Of a stretch of 64,000 nt of DNA, positions 32,163-43,800 are shown piece after piece. Source of the stretch: Aureobasidium sp. EXF-3400 (taxonomy: Eukaryota > Ascomycota > Dothideomycetes > Dothideales > Saccotheciaceae); the NCBI GenBank assembly GCA_024195585.1, contig SWBL01000007.1, forward strand, positions 248,001-312,000, in the 5' to 3' direction. The stretch's first letter is position 1; every line of letters starts with the position of its first letter. The notes beneath the pieces are model-generated. The model made no database searches. It had not been told where the DNA came from and was given only the letters and a program-made list of their open reading frames with translations. Made by a program: the position numbers and the translations under genes.

Positions 32163-34133
32163 CTACAAACGGGCCGTCACGCCAGCCTCGACACCGTATA
32201 CGACAAGACGATCAAGTGCGACTGACCTTGGAGCAGCGTTCAGACCAACAGGTCTGTGGCGGCCACGCTGTGATACCCATCGGTCACAGATCTCGACCGA
32301 AGCAGCATCGCTGTCACTCAAAGCATCCTCTGCCAACAACACGGAGCAAATGACCCATGTAAGTTCTTTCGCAAGTAGTCTGCCCTTCAACAAAAGCTCT
32401 TCCTTGCTCGTTCGGTCAATTATGGATCGTACATCTGCCCACACGGCTTCGAGCTGCTCTGCCCAGGTGAGGCGAGACTTTTGTGACCCAGAAGACGTCT
32501 CATTGCTGATGTAGCGCCATCTTTTTGTCGCCGTTGAGACCATACCGTCTAGGGCAGCCAGTGTCGCAGAACCAGCGGACCCTTTGACGATACGTATCAC
32601 GTCGTCAGCCATGATATTGGTCGTGCCCTCCCAGATACTGAGGACATTAGCATCGCGAAAGAGTCGAGCTATATTGAGCGCCGGATCCTCGTTCTCGAGA
32701 TACCCAAGTCCACCTAAGCTTTCCATACATTCGGCTAACCCAGCAATGGATACTTTTGCCGTCGTCATCTTTGCCAACGGCGTGAGCAGTCTGAGGATGA
32801 GAGGCGCCACCTCAAGTGGCACAAGTTGCGACTGTTCGCAGGGCGATTTGAGGGTCGATACTCCTTGTTGACTTTCACACGCTCCCATGAGAGTCGCGGT
32901 ATAGTAAGTCAGATACATTGCTGCTCGGTACTCGACATGTAGTTCTGCCAGTGTGTGAACATGTACAGGGGTATCCATCAGAAGCAGATTGCGGGCTTTC
33001 CTAACTTTTGCAAAAGCTCTTGAGATAGCAAGACCTCTGCCTAGGAGACCAATCGCTGTCACCGCGTTATGTAGACGGGTGATGTTCAGGATTGTACTGA
33101 TCTCTTTCACACCTTGTCCTGATTTGCCAACTCGCCAAGCTCGCATATTAGTGAGGACGAGTTCGGCAGTGGGCAATGCGCGAGTACCAAGTTTGGATTT
33201 TAGTCGCTGGATCTGGATGCCATTGAGCTCGGTGTCGGTTGTGTCGGGGCTCGAAGAAGTCCTTCTCATCGGCGCGAAAAAGGACGATAAGCTACCATCA
33301 GGCTCCTTCGCAAGTAGCACCGTCGCGTTGGCGTCAGTGGCAGACGAAAACCATTTGAAGCCAGTTATGGATATTGGACCCAGCGGTTTGCCTGTAACAT
33401 CCACCTGCGCCGGCTCGGAGCCAGCTGGAGACGGCGAAACGAATGTGGAAGCCTGTGTTTCTGTGGCCCTCACATCGCTGCCTCCAGGCCGTTCAGTCAT
33501 CCACTGCCCACTCGTCCATGCCTCTTCCGGATCCCGACTGGTGAGGCGTGTATAGTAATCTTCAAAGGCCGATCTTCGCTCGTCATCCAGATCGTCCTTC
33601 GCCAACTGCAGTTTCAGTAATTGTGCACCCCCGTCCGTCATAGCACTAGGGCATGTCACACAAGCATTCCAGGGCGTCCAGATGTGATACTTGATAAACT
33701 GATATGTGCGGTTGTGATGTCCGTAAGTTGAGTCATGTCCGAGTGCGACTATACCCTCAGACATGCCCAGTCTCTGGAGCTTCTGCCAGCCAGTTGATGT
33801 GACTAGCTCGTCAATGCGTTTGCCGAAAGTATCGTAGTGTTTGACGTAGGGAGGATTGCGTTCAGCATCGGCAACCCAGTTTCGGACTTTCGGAGTAATC
33901 ACAATGTCTCCAAATCGGCAAAGGTCTGTTTTAATCAATTCTCGCACATCACCGGGAAGAAAAACTTGTGAAAGGTGTTAGTCGCGCTTTGTCACATTTG
34001 AAGAGATGATCTTACATCTGAAGACACGCCGTAATGTCACATCTTCTTCGAAAGAGTTGACCAATGCTGGCGGCGATTGAAAGAAACCGGTTGTTCCGCT
34101 TGATGCGGGAGATTGGTGTTTTGACTCGGACAT
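32163..34133 (-). CDS. AidB-type acyl-CoA dehydrogenase, peroxisomal signal (639 aa)
   Basis: Exon 1 at 34133-34016 and exon 2 at 33964-32163, across a 51-nt intron (GTAAGA donor, CTAAC branch, CACAAG acceptor). The junction gives RVFRFFLPGDVRELI. The N-terminus has GFFQSPPALVNSFEEDVTLR, typical of the AidB/DNA-alkylation-response branch of flavin-dependent acyl-CoA dehydrogenases. Other marks are MTERPGGSDVRATET (the flavin and substrate loop), TGFKWFSSATDA, and the C-terminal helices with LGGLGYLENEDPALNIARLFRDANVLSIWEGTTNI split over the FAD-binding part. The last three residues, ARL, fit a type 1 peroxisomal targeting signal. It should oxidise an acyl-CoA-like substrate using FAD, probably in peroxisomes; the true substrate of AidB-like enzymes is unclear. 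The family is certain, the location inferred. Confidence 0.9.
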
Positions 34134-34837
34134 AGCGCAAAAGGTGCGGTCGTCTCAGAACCATGCAGTATGATCAATTTGTTCCGTGATGCAGATGGTC
34201 GTGAAAGAGCTTTCGAGAGCGGGTGTGACGTTTACCGGTGCGGAACAAACCCCGCAGTACTGCAGAGCCGAGGCTACTTCAACCGTGACTGCCAAAACTT
34301 ATTTACTGAGCATCTTTAGTCCTTAAATAGGATGATCTTGGAAAGCGACCTCGGTTGTTATTAATAGGCCAGATGCTCAATCTTAATCGTTAGAAAACTC
34401 CGCTACCCTGATATAAGCCGCCAGCCCCGAATTCAGAATACTTTATCGGATGGATCCATATTAAAACTACGGCGAGACGAGACAGCTCACACAAATCATA
34501 GGCTATGGATATGTATTGGTAAAGAATGAATCTTTCGAGCGGCAGAAAGAAAATTGTGATTGTATGACGCCTTTCTTTGTTTCGAATTGACTCGACATCC
34601 AATCGACTATTGATGCCATAACGCAGCCCGATGAGGACGATCCGTTCAAAACGAAAACCAGTGACGAGCTCTTCATGATAACGTTCGCATGCCGAGAAAC
34701 TGATTCAACCAGGTTTCACCAAAGCCAAGTCCAAGGAAGTCCAGAAACCATAACACCAGGGGATGCTCGACTGTATGAGACTGTGAGCGGGATGTGTTGA
34801 TGAAGCATCAGCGTCTCTCGGGTTATGTCGAGGGTGT
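34134..34837. other. Intergenic spacer
   Basis: Promoter side of the acyl-CoA dehydrogenase gene and 3' flank of small helical paralogue B. Nothing else is supported. Confidence 0.4.
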
Positions 34838-35687
34838 TCAGGGGTCGGCGCTCTTGCGAGACTTCAAAGCCTGGAGATCCCAGGTAGCGATACCGAGTTT
34901 GTTGTTGTCGAAGGCAACGGGGGAGGTGCTACGTCTGCCTGATCGCTGACCTGTGGCCTCGCAGAGAGTCTCCTTGACCTCGACCTCCTGGTCCTCCTTG
35001 ATCTCCTGGTCTCCATCCTCCTCCTCCTCTGCGATATCGCTGAGTTCGTCGTCGTCCTCCTTCATGATGGCATCCTGACTCTCGATGAGGACGAGGGTAC
35101 GCTTGGCCAGGGCCAGAAGTTGAGCGACCTGACCGTCCTTGTCTTCGAGGGTCTTGACAGCGCTCTCGGCTTCCTGAACGGCTTGCTGAGCATGATCATG
35201 ACCATGGTCAATACCGTAGGCTAGAATCTGCTACATGATTAGTTCTGAACAAGAGTTTCCACGCGTTGGAGTGGTGTCAGGGATGAAGATCAGAATGCAC
35301 AAAGCTTATGAGAGAGGAAGTGGTGTCCAGTGAGAGTGTGCAGTAGAAGTAGTTTTCACTGGACAACGCTCTGACACGAAGATAGTCGTGCATTTTGATG
35401 GCACAAAAACGACTTCGTAGCGTCACAGGAAAGGAAGGAATTGATGAACTTACGAGGTGGGCGTAGGTACGGAAGAGCAAATTGCCCTGCAGCAGCAACA
35501 GGCGGGCCAGAACCTGTGCTCTGTTGGTGTTGCCTTCTCCAAAGGCATCTACCATCTGTTTACACAATCTGTGCTGCTGGGAGTAAGGGCCGGCGGGGAG
35601 AGTCCAGGGAGTGTCTTGAGTGGTGGGCTCAGCGGTGATGGCGTGCTGGGTTGCAGCAGCGCTCTGCTTGGTGTCTTGATCCACCAT
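34838..35687 (-). CDS. Small helical protein, paralogue B (208 aa)
   Basis: Exon 1 at 35687-35454 (78 codons) ends ...LLFRTYAHL at a GTAAGT donor. Exon 2 at about 35230-34838 begins QILAYGIDHG after a CATGTAG acceptor, or at 35227 if the next CAG is used. The ~223-nt intron is long for this window and might hide a small exon. The N-terminal ~35 residues are Gln/Thr/Ala-rich. The helical core (HRLCKQMVDAFGEGNTNRAQ, then VLARLLLLQGNLLFRTYAHL) matches paralogue A in spacing, with the phase-0 intron at the same place. The C-terminal half has a coiled-coil-like segment, a long acidic run (DDELSDIAEEEEDGDQE) and a Ser/Arg-rich stretch. Function is unknown. Confidence 0.65.
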
Positions 35688-36037
35688 TGCGCGTATAGTT
35701 TTGTTGTGGCTGGGTGCGTAAGGATTGGATAGACGCATGCAAAAAGACGTGTGTTGTGAAGTCGCGGCGGAAGATGCGTTTGACGATGACCCTTCCTATT
35801 GGGGATTAGTGGCCCGACTGCTCGGCGCACCTCCGTCACACAGGACGACACGGTATCCTTCCATGTTCTACTTCCTCCCAATCGCCTTTATGCGTATGTC
35901 CCCTCGCATCTTACATATCATATCCTTCGGGAAGTCTACAGGAAAAAAGGGTTGAGACATGGAAGAATTTGGACAAGGAAATATATTACGAGTGAGTTAT
36001 TCGTCTTTGACAAAGGAAATGAGAAGATGGTTACCGT
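35688..36037. other. Intergenic spacer
   Basis: Lies between two minus-strand genes: the promoter of small helical paralogue B and the 3' flank of the giant secreted protein. No further feature is seen. Confidence 0.4.
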
Positions 36038-39000
36038 TCAGGAAGCAGCTACAAGGAAGAAACCCAAGAAAGCATATCCTCCTCCACACCTGACATTCGA
36101 ACTATTGGGTATCATGTACAGCGCGTTGGTCTGAGGACACCAGCCAAATCCGTAGACAACGGGGTTGCCATTGGGCGGGCCTGAGCTTTGACACGAGCCA
36201 TAATAATCTCCAGCATTGGGACCTCTGTAGCTGCAAGTCACGGGATATGATGCTGAAGAAGGTGCCTCGATATAGATCCTGTTGTCTGCCGCGCCGGAAT
36301 TGGGTTCGTAGTGATCAACCAGGGTAAGCGATGGATCTTGCCACGAGCGCAGGACGCCGGCAGAATCGATATAGAAGACGTGAGCAGCATTGATGTCACT
36401 AGTGAATAAAACAGCGCCTGAGCCCTCACGGCTGACATACAGACCTCTGTTGCCCGAACTGGAGAGGTAGAACAGGTTTGGTGACTTGGTCTGAGTTGCA
36501 TACGCCGTGATGGTGGTTGTTGTTGATGTCGTTTCGGTGATAGTGGTGGACACAGGCATCGCTTCAACGCTGCAGGCATCGGTGACATCCTGAGGCGCGA
36601 AGGTGGCAAGAGGGTTTGCTGTTCCGCCAACCATACTGGAAGCTGTCATCGTATCGTTGGCCGGTACATCGAGCTGCCGGGGCCTCATAGAGCGTGAGAC
36701 ATCGGGTGCAGGAGTGACTAGACCTCTTCTACGCTTTGCAAAGTTGACAGTCAACGTCGAGGTAGTTGTAGTGCTGATGACTTCGGTCAGAGTCGTTGTA
36801 GGTGTAGTGTACGACAGAAGCGAAGAGCAGTAAGGTTGCAAAGTGGCCGACTGAATAGTATCTCTGGCGCCCTTGAAGCCACAGGTCAGGGCTGCACCCA
36901 CATCGGTAGGATCGTAAGCAGCCAGCAATCTAACATTGTTGAATCCTAGGTTCAAGGCTGGCCACGGGCCACCAGGTTGGCCTTGACAATAAGCGGTGAT
37001 AGAGAAAGTTCCCGTTCCGTTGTAGCTTGCAGTGGTCGTCGTATTGAACGAGACAAAAGCAGGGCTACTGCTGTCGTAGCGCACGTAGCTTAGAGTATCG
37101 TGCTCTGTACCTTTGACCTGGATGTCGCATCTCACGCCACTGGGAAGGCCCATAGGATAGTTGAGCAACATGTCGTAACCGAGGAACAGCTGTTCGCCCA
37201 TGTAGAGAGTAACTCCCGGCTGACTGATCCCGCCCCAAGCGTAACCGTTGACGAAATTGTTGTTAGGGGTGATTGAAAGCATACCGGCGAAAGCATAGCA
37301 TGAACCAGAAGCGTTGACCGCAGGTGTCGTAAGTCCCATATCAGAGCTCTTGCCTTGTGTGAACTTGTTCCACGGTGCAGTAGAGCTTGCGGCAAAGTCT
37401 CCATTGCTGAGCAATTTCTGATTGCTAGAGTGCGTGGGATATACAACTGCGTTATTGGACTTCAGAGGCACAGCCTTGAGCGTGATTCCAGTGCTATTAC
37501 TCTGAGACATAGCCAGGTATCTAGCGTCACCAGCACTCACAGCCCAGCCTTGGAAAGCATCAGGAGAGCGAGACGAAGTGTATTGGCAGCTCAATGCAAA
37601 ATTGCTATCGAGGTTGCAACTCAATGGCGCATTGTTGGAGTCACCAAGAGGTGCCACGACGACTGACTGACTCTTGACCGAAAAGGCCTGTCTGTTACCT
37701 GACAAGACCGAACCAGAACCCCAGTAGACGTAGCCAGTGGTACAATCGAGCGTGAAGTTCAACGCGGCATATCCGACACTGAATCCAACTGCGGTAGCGC
37801 CATTTGGCAAGCCTTGCATCGGGGTACCGTCAATCGCACTGTTGGTCCCGGAGATGTAAAGTTGGAAAGTCTCATTCGAGCTGAGGGGCGAGGTACAGAT
37901 CGGACTTGGCTTGACAACGGGCTTTGTTGTGGACGTGATTGTGGAACTGCTTCTCGGTGCCGCTGCAGAGCTAGAAGGCTGGGTAACAACTGGGACAGAG
38001 GCGTCGAGCTTGGTCGACTTGGTCGACCCTGAACTCGTGCTAGGGCTTGACTTGATAGTTGTGGCAGACTTAGGCTTGGTCGAGGTAAGAGTGGTCGCTG
38101 GAATAACCAACGTTGATGAAGGCACAGGGTCGGTGTTGTCTGGAACAGATGTGGGAGAGGAACCATCGTCTGACACCGCAGAACCATCATCAGTTGCCGA
38201 AGCAGTGGCAGCAGGCTCATCAGTAGCCACCGGTGAAGTTGTTTCTGAAGATCCAGCGTCGCCAGTGTCAGTGGGAGAAGAACCAGAATCATCACCGCCA
38301 GAATCAGATCCAGACTGATCTCCTGAGCTAGGATCAGAGGTAGGCTTGGCTTTGAGAGTAGTTGAGGAGGATTTCTTCGAGGAAATACCCTTGCCCACGG
38401 TACCTGTGACAGAAGATGACACTTTTGTGCCACTCTTCACGCTTGATGAAACCTTGGTACTCGATTTTGAAGCGGTGCTTGCAGAAGAGACTTTGCTTCC
38501 GGACTTGCTCGAGGCGCCAGATATTTGCGGCTTCGCGCTTGACGACTTTGAAGAACTTTTGACAGATGAGCTAGTCTTGACCGAGAGACCTGTTGAGGTC
38601 TTCGCTGTAAGCTTGCTGCATGCGACACCGATACAGGGACGGCTTGACGAGCTGGAAACTAATGAAGTGGTCTTTGCTGAGGTCTTCGCCGAGGTCTTCG
38701 TCGTTGACCAAGGCTTCAACGTGAGTTTGCTGCACGGGTAAAGGCCGCAGTATTTGACCGAAGAGCTAGAGACAGAAGAACTTGCGCTCTTGATCGAAGA
38801 TGCGGACGTCTTGACTGAACTAGTGACAGCTTTGTTCGGGGTTGTTGAAGACAGTTTTTTGGTGGAGCTACTCGTCGACGTCTTGATAGTCGAAGCCGTC
38901 GTTTTGACCGTAGTTTTCTGCACATTTGAAGTAGTCTTTGCTGTTGTCTTCGGCGTTGTCTTTGCGGTTGTCTTCACGACAGGTTTGGGCGCCGGTTTAG

Positions 39001-39404
39001 TGGCGGACTTGACGATTCGCACTACGGGTGCCTGTAATGCAAGTTTCATCTCCTGCGAAGCGTTTGATATGCAACTGCAGGCTGCTGTAAGTTCGTCCGG
39101 GGTCATCCCCTGGATGGCTGACGATTGTCTTGGACTGGAAACAAAGTCAGGAGATCTCAAGCCGTCGTGCTGGTCCGATTTTTACCTGTTCAACCATGAC
39201 TTACAGAGACCGGGCTGAGTCTGGGAGTTGAACTCCACCAAAGCAACATCGGCCTTGTTACACGCTGTGGGATCTATGAGCTTGGATTTGGATGGTATTG
39301 AACGTGATGAACTTACTGGCAAGGGGGCTCGAAGAGCCAGCATCGGTCGTAGCAGCAGCAGCAAGGCCTGCCAAGCAGACTGGTAGGAGATGTTGAAGCA
39401 GCAT
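36038..39404 (-). CDS. Giant secreted Ser/Thr-rich protein A (1090 aa)
   Basis: Three exons: 39404-39317, 39273-39186 and 39134-36038, with introns of 43 nt (GTAAGT...CATAG) and 51 nt (GTAAAA...TTCCAG). Exon 1 gives a signal peptide (MLLQHLLPVCLAGLAAAA). Residues ~30-80 form a small Cys/Trp domain (ACNKADV...GLCKSWL...ACSCI) shared with the divergent gene at 40835. Then comes a Ser/Thr/Lys linker to ~470 with KTTAKTTPKTTAKTT-type repeats, likely heavily O-glycosylated. Residues ~475-615 form a compact beta-rich domain. Residues ~625-790 resemble carbohydrate-binding jelly-roll modules (LLSNGDFAASSTAPWNKF). A TTTT-rich segment with a KRRRG processing-type site follows, then a C-terminal beta-rich domain. 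It is probably a cell-wall or extracellular-matrix protein. Ligand is unknown. Confidence 0.8.
38350..39030. repeat. Ser/Thr/Lys low-complexity coding repeat
   Basis: Degenerate codon-level repeats of Ser, Thr and Lys in the linker of giant protein A. Reading the complement gives runs such as KTTAKTTPKTTAKTT and KVSSSVKSGTKVSSS. Length of this part is likely to vary between strains. Confidence 0.7.
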
Positions 39405-40834
39405 CTTCTGCCAAACACGATGCGTTTGCGTCTTACAAGAGTAGCAAAGCAGATAACTTATACAATCTCACAAGCTCACTCACCTGAGCTGCGAAGGCCA
39501 GAGATACGCCTTCGCTAGCAATGTAAATTGCACCACCAACGGTATGCCTTCACTCAACGAACAGTACATCTAATAGACTTGTCTCGGACCATAGAGTTTG
39601 CAATGCTCATTTCGATATGTCTGTTGAGCATCTGACCCGTGTAGACTTTCTCCTTTGCATGTTTCTAACGGTAGGGGGAGTAGCTGAAAACCAGCTTCGG
39701 ATATTGGTGTAACCTTCGAGACATGAAAATTGCTCGCGGACTGCTTGTGATACGAGGATGGCGCACATGGGCGCAGGAGCGTTACAACAGAAGAGCTGTC
39801 TTCCTCGACGTTGAAAGCGGAGAGACCGACACACTTTGACGAGGTAACGTTGACCGAGCAGGGCCGGAGTGAGACCCGGATAGCAGCGAGGTCCAGGCCT
39901 GAGATGGGGTCGCTGCTTGGACTATTCTAGGGCACGAGTATGAACAAGAGTCGGAGACCCAGCAAAATTCCCAGGTCTACGTTAGGGCCGCTGCACGAGT
40001 ACCGACCGTTGGAAAAGAATAATGAGATGAGCTTCAGGGCTCTGGTTCGCGATTAGGCGAATCACGACTGCTGCGTCCAACGCTCACATCTAGGCTTCGA
40101 CATAGGAGAGTCGGATGCCATGTACTGTGTACGAGAGACATATCCGCCTCCTTGAGCAGATGTAGACGAAGACGATGCATACCCGCTACTGGCGATGGGC
40201 TATGCAGTGTCCGTATGCAGAGTAGTTGTTATTGTGTTTCAGGACTGTTCGAGAAGAAAGCCGTGAGCTGAAAGAAACGTCTTGATCGTATTTGTGGGGT
40301 AAATGCCAAGCTCGTCCGAAATGCTCTGTGCGGAGAGACCTGGGGAGCAGATGAAATGGTCTGTAAGCATACCAAGACCAAACGATAGGACAAAGACTTG
40401 GCGCTACGTTCTTTATGACTCCAGTCCGCCAACCCCGAGACAAGTTTATTGCCATGGCCGGTGAGCTTGGTTTGAGCTTGTCTCCTTGAAGAAAATCCAA
40501 CAACAACGTCTTCTCAGCTACCTACCTGTTGACCATCGCATGGTCCTATTTCCTCCTGAGTCGTCTCTATACCAGCAACTAATGGTTGTTGAGGCGTCAA
40601 ACGGTATAATGGTTGTGGAAGTTGGAAATGTCGGCCTGTCCGGATTGCTGGTGGCCAAGGATGGCAGAGTTCAACAACCAAGTCGCTGAAGTATATATAC
40701 GATGGCGGAGGGCGACATCTACAGTCCAGCGAGACTGTCAGCGCCAACCTGATTGCATTTTCGGTCAATAGGTTGACTGTCCATTCTTTTTCCCTACATT
40801 TGCTTGCTTGCCTGCTTGATAGGCGTGCGTGAGA
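39405..40834. other. Divergent promoter region of the two giant secreted genes
   Basis: 1.43 kb between the start codons of two related genes transcribed in opposite directions. It holds only short ORFs without protein character and so probably contains shared regulatory sequence. A TATA element for the plus-strand gene is listed separately. Confidence 0.55.
40692..40699 (+). promoter_or_regulatory. Possible TATA box of giant secreted gene B
   Basis: TATATATA about 136 bases upstream of the ATG at 40835, compatible with a transcript having a leader of roughly 100 bases. Confidence 0.5.
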
Positions 40835-43800
40835 ATGCTGCGCCTTTCGACTATCATCACCTGGCTTGTTTGGGCTATCGCTTTCGAGCATCTCGTCCAA
40901 GCAGCTCCAGCGAAGTCTTCCTGCAGTTCTACCGATCCTATTCTTGCTTCTATCAAGAACGACTTCGGTTCGCCTCTTGCCTTCTGTCAGTGGTGGTCTG
41001 GAGCTTCATACATCTCGTCTAGCCCGATCAACGGCGTGTCTACCGTCGATATCAGCAGAGTCTGTAAGTGCATCAATGCAAACTCCGCTCTCATCGGTAA
41101 GACGACGACCAAAGCAATGGCTTCCCCTACTGGCGTCAGCAAGGTGCCCAACTTGGATGCCCTTCGAAAGCTGGTAGCTCAGCCCTTGCCATTCTGCAAG
41201 TTTTGGTTCAACGCGTGAGTCCTCAAACACCGAGCAGTCGATGACTCATCATGTTTCTGACCATCCTCCAGTCCTACTCGCAAAGGCAGTCCCTTTGCAG
41301 CACTCCCTGCACCTGTTGTATCCCAGGTCTGCAAGGCCGTCACTGCTACACCCGCTCTTGTGACCAGCTCGATCAAGTCGACCGCCAAGTCTACCCAGGC
41401 CTCTTCCACAAGCAAGAAGACCTCTTCTTCTTCTTCCAAGAAACCCTCGGCGTCTTCATCTACTAAGCAGGTTTTGACTCCATCAAAGATTTCGACTCCT
41501 ACAGTCTTGAAGTCTACAGTCTCTACATCCAAGGCCTCGAGTTCTAGCAAGATTACCAGCAGCTCTGCCAAGCCTACAGTGTCATCATCCAAGCCGGTCG
41601 TTGCCTCGTCAAAGTCCACCGTGCCCTCAATCAAGAGCAGCGTCAGTCCGATCATTATTGCACCAAGCTCTTCATCTTCAAGAGTCTCGACATCTTCTTC
41701 CTCTTCTTCTTCAGTATCCTCATCTTCTTCATCTACGTCGAGCACTTTGACAGATGTAGTCAACGCTTTGCCTACCGCCGTCGCTGAAGGAACGGTTTTC
41801 ACTGCCTCCGAAGTCACTCTTCCGCCAGCACCGACTGCAACTCTTGGATCGATGCCTCCACCTGGCCTCGACTTGAACAATGTCGAAAATTTGACCCCTG
41901 CACCCCAAGCAGACCTTTACTTCGGCGGCGCTCACTCCGACGACAACGCGACCTCGACTGTTGCCAAGGTTGGTCTTGGTTTCCAGCACCCTTCGGTCGT
42001 CTTGGATCACACCAACTATATCAAGAGCGTTCACTGCGATGCCTCGAGCATTACCGTTGTCTTCAATGAGCTTTCTGCCTTCCAGCACTCCCAGACGGAG
42101 TGGCAGATGGATGGACACGTCATCTTGGTCACATCGGAGGATTCTTGTGGTGCCAATGGAACCAGTACCATGTTCTTGACCGAATCCTTCACATTCGATA
42201 CTGTCAATCTCATTGCTGTTGGCCAAGGTCAAGAGGCGCAGTTGGCTGATATTTATGACACTCTCGATCTCGACTTCGGTACCGTCACAACCTCGAACAC
42301 TTCATACACACCGGACTGCGGCACCATGAATGGCACAGATGGTACTTTCCCCTCTGCTGCTTGTGGAAGCTCCTTCGACCGTACCCTTGATCAAGAGCTT
42401 GGATACTACACTGGAGATGACGATTCTATCATCGCAATAGTAGCTCCAACAGCCCAGACTACCCTCAGCAAGAGATGGTCTATCAAGGGAGCCATTAGCA
42501 AAGTCGCCAGTGTTGCAAAGGCAGTCGCGGCCCCGGTCGCCAAGGCGGCTGCAGCAATCGTTCCTGCCTCCATCGCAAAGGCAGCGTCGAGTCTTGGCAG
42601 CACCATCAAAGCCGCAGCTACAGCCGTCGCATCCTTGATCCCTGCCGTCACCCTTTCCAAGTCTTTGGACGTGCCTCTCAACCTCGGCCCCGCTCAGAAT
42701 GATGCTTCTCCTTGGGGTCCGCAATACAAGTTCTTCGAGTACAGCCCTGATGCGAAGAAGGACGCTTCGATGATCGCCGCAACTCAAAAGTCTCTCAGTG
42801 GCATGTCTACCTCGCTCAATGGTGTATCTGATCCTAAGCCTGGCATTCAGATGTATTGTGTCGACTGTGGTATCAAGGGTCAATTCCAAGCAGTCGGTAC
42901 CGTCTCAGCGAGTCTCGCCCAGGGTGTGACCAGGTGCGATGTCAGCCTTGACGGTAATCTCTACGCAGGTGTCTTCGTTGGTGTCAATGCTTTCGCAGCA
43001 TACGAGAAGAACGTGAACAAGGACTTGATCAACAAGGGTCTCCCCACTCTGTCCATTCCAGGTATCGCGGTTTTAGGTCCCAAAGTTACCATCTCCTTGG
43101 ACAGCCATCTTAGAGTCCAAGCTGCTGGTCAGTTGCTTGTCGGCGCATCTTTGAACTGGCCAAAGATTCACGCCAACCTGGATCTCTTGGATAAGTCAAA
43201 GTCTACTCAGACCGGCTTCACTCCCGAGATTGTCAAGAAATTCGACGCATGGGGAGATGTGACAGCCGAAGCTTCCCTTTCGCTTCCCGTCACTCTCTTC
43301 TTCGGTGTTGATATTCTCAATGGTAAGTACCAGAAAGGTGTCTCCATGGTCAATACACCTGCTGTCACCGCAACCGCCGAACTCGCTATCGCCGCCAGTT
43401 ACGGTACTGGAGCATCCAACAGTATCACCAGCTCCACTGGTTGTTTCGGTATCAAGTACAACATGGGCTTGAGCAACAATCTGGCGGTTCACCTTCTTGA
43501 CATCAGCACCGTCACCCTTTTGGATTACCAGAGACCTAACCTGGCTGATGGCTGTCTCGGCCGCGCAGTTCCCACTGTCAAGCGTACTACTTCTTCCTCG
43601 GCCGTTCCCACTTCCACCGAAGACCCAGTACCCGATCCCACCGACGATGCTGGTTCGTCCACGCCGACGGATGCAGGATCTGGATCGTCCGATGGCAGTG
43701 ACAATGGAAGTGCTGCATCAACAACAGCAGACTCAGGCGATACTCCTGCACCTACCGATGCTGGCAGCCAGCCCACCACAACTGACGCCGGAAGCGCACA

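Noticed and set aside
38346..38741. Acidic plus-strand ORF of 131 codons
   Set aside because: It is a shadow of the Ser/Lys repeats of giant protein A.
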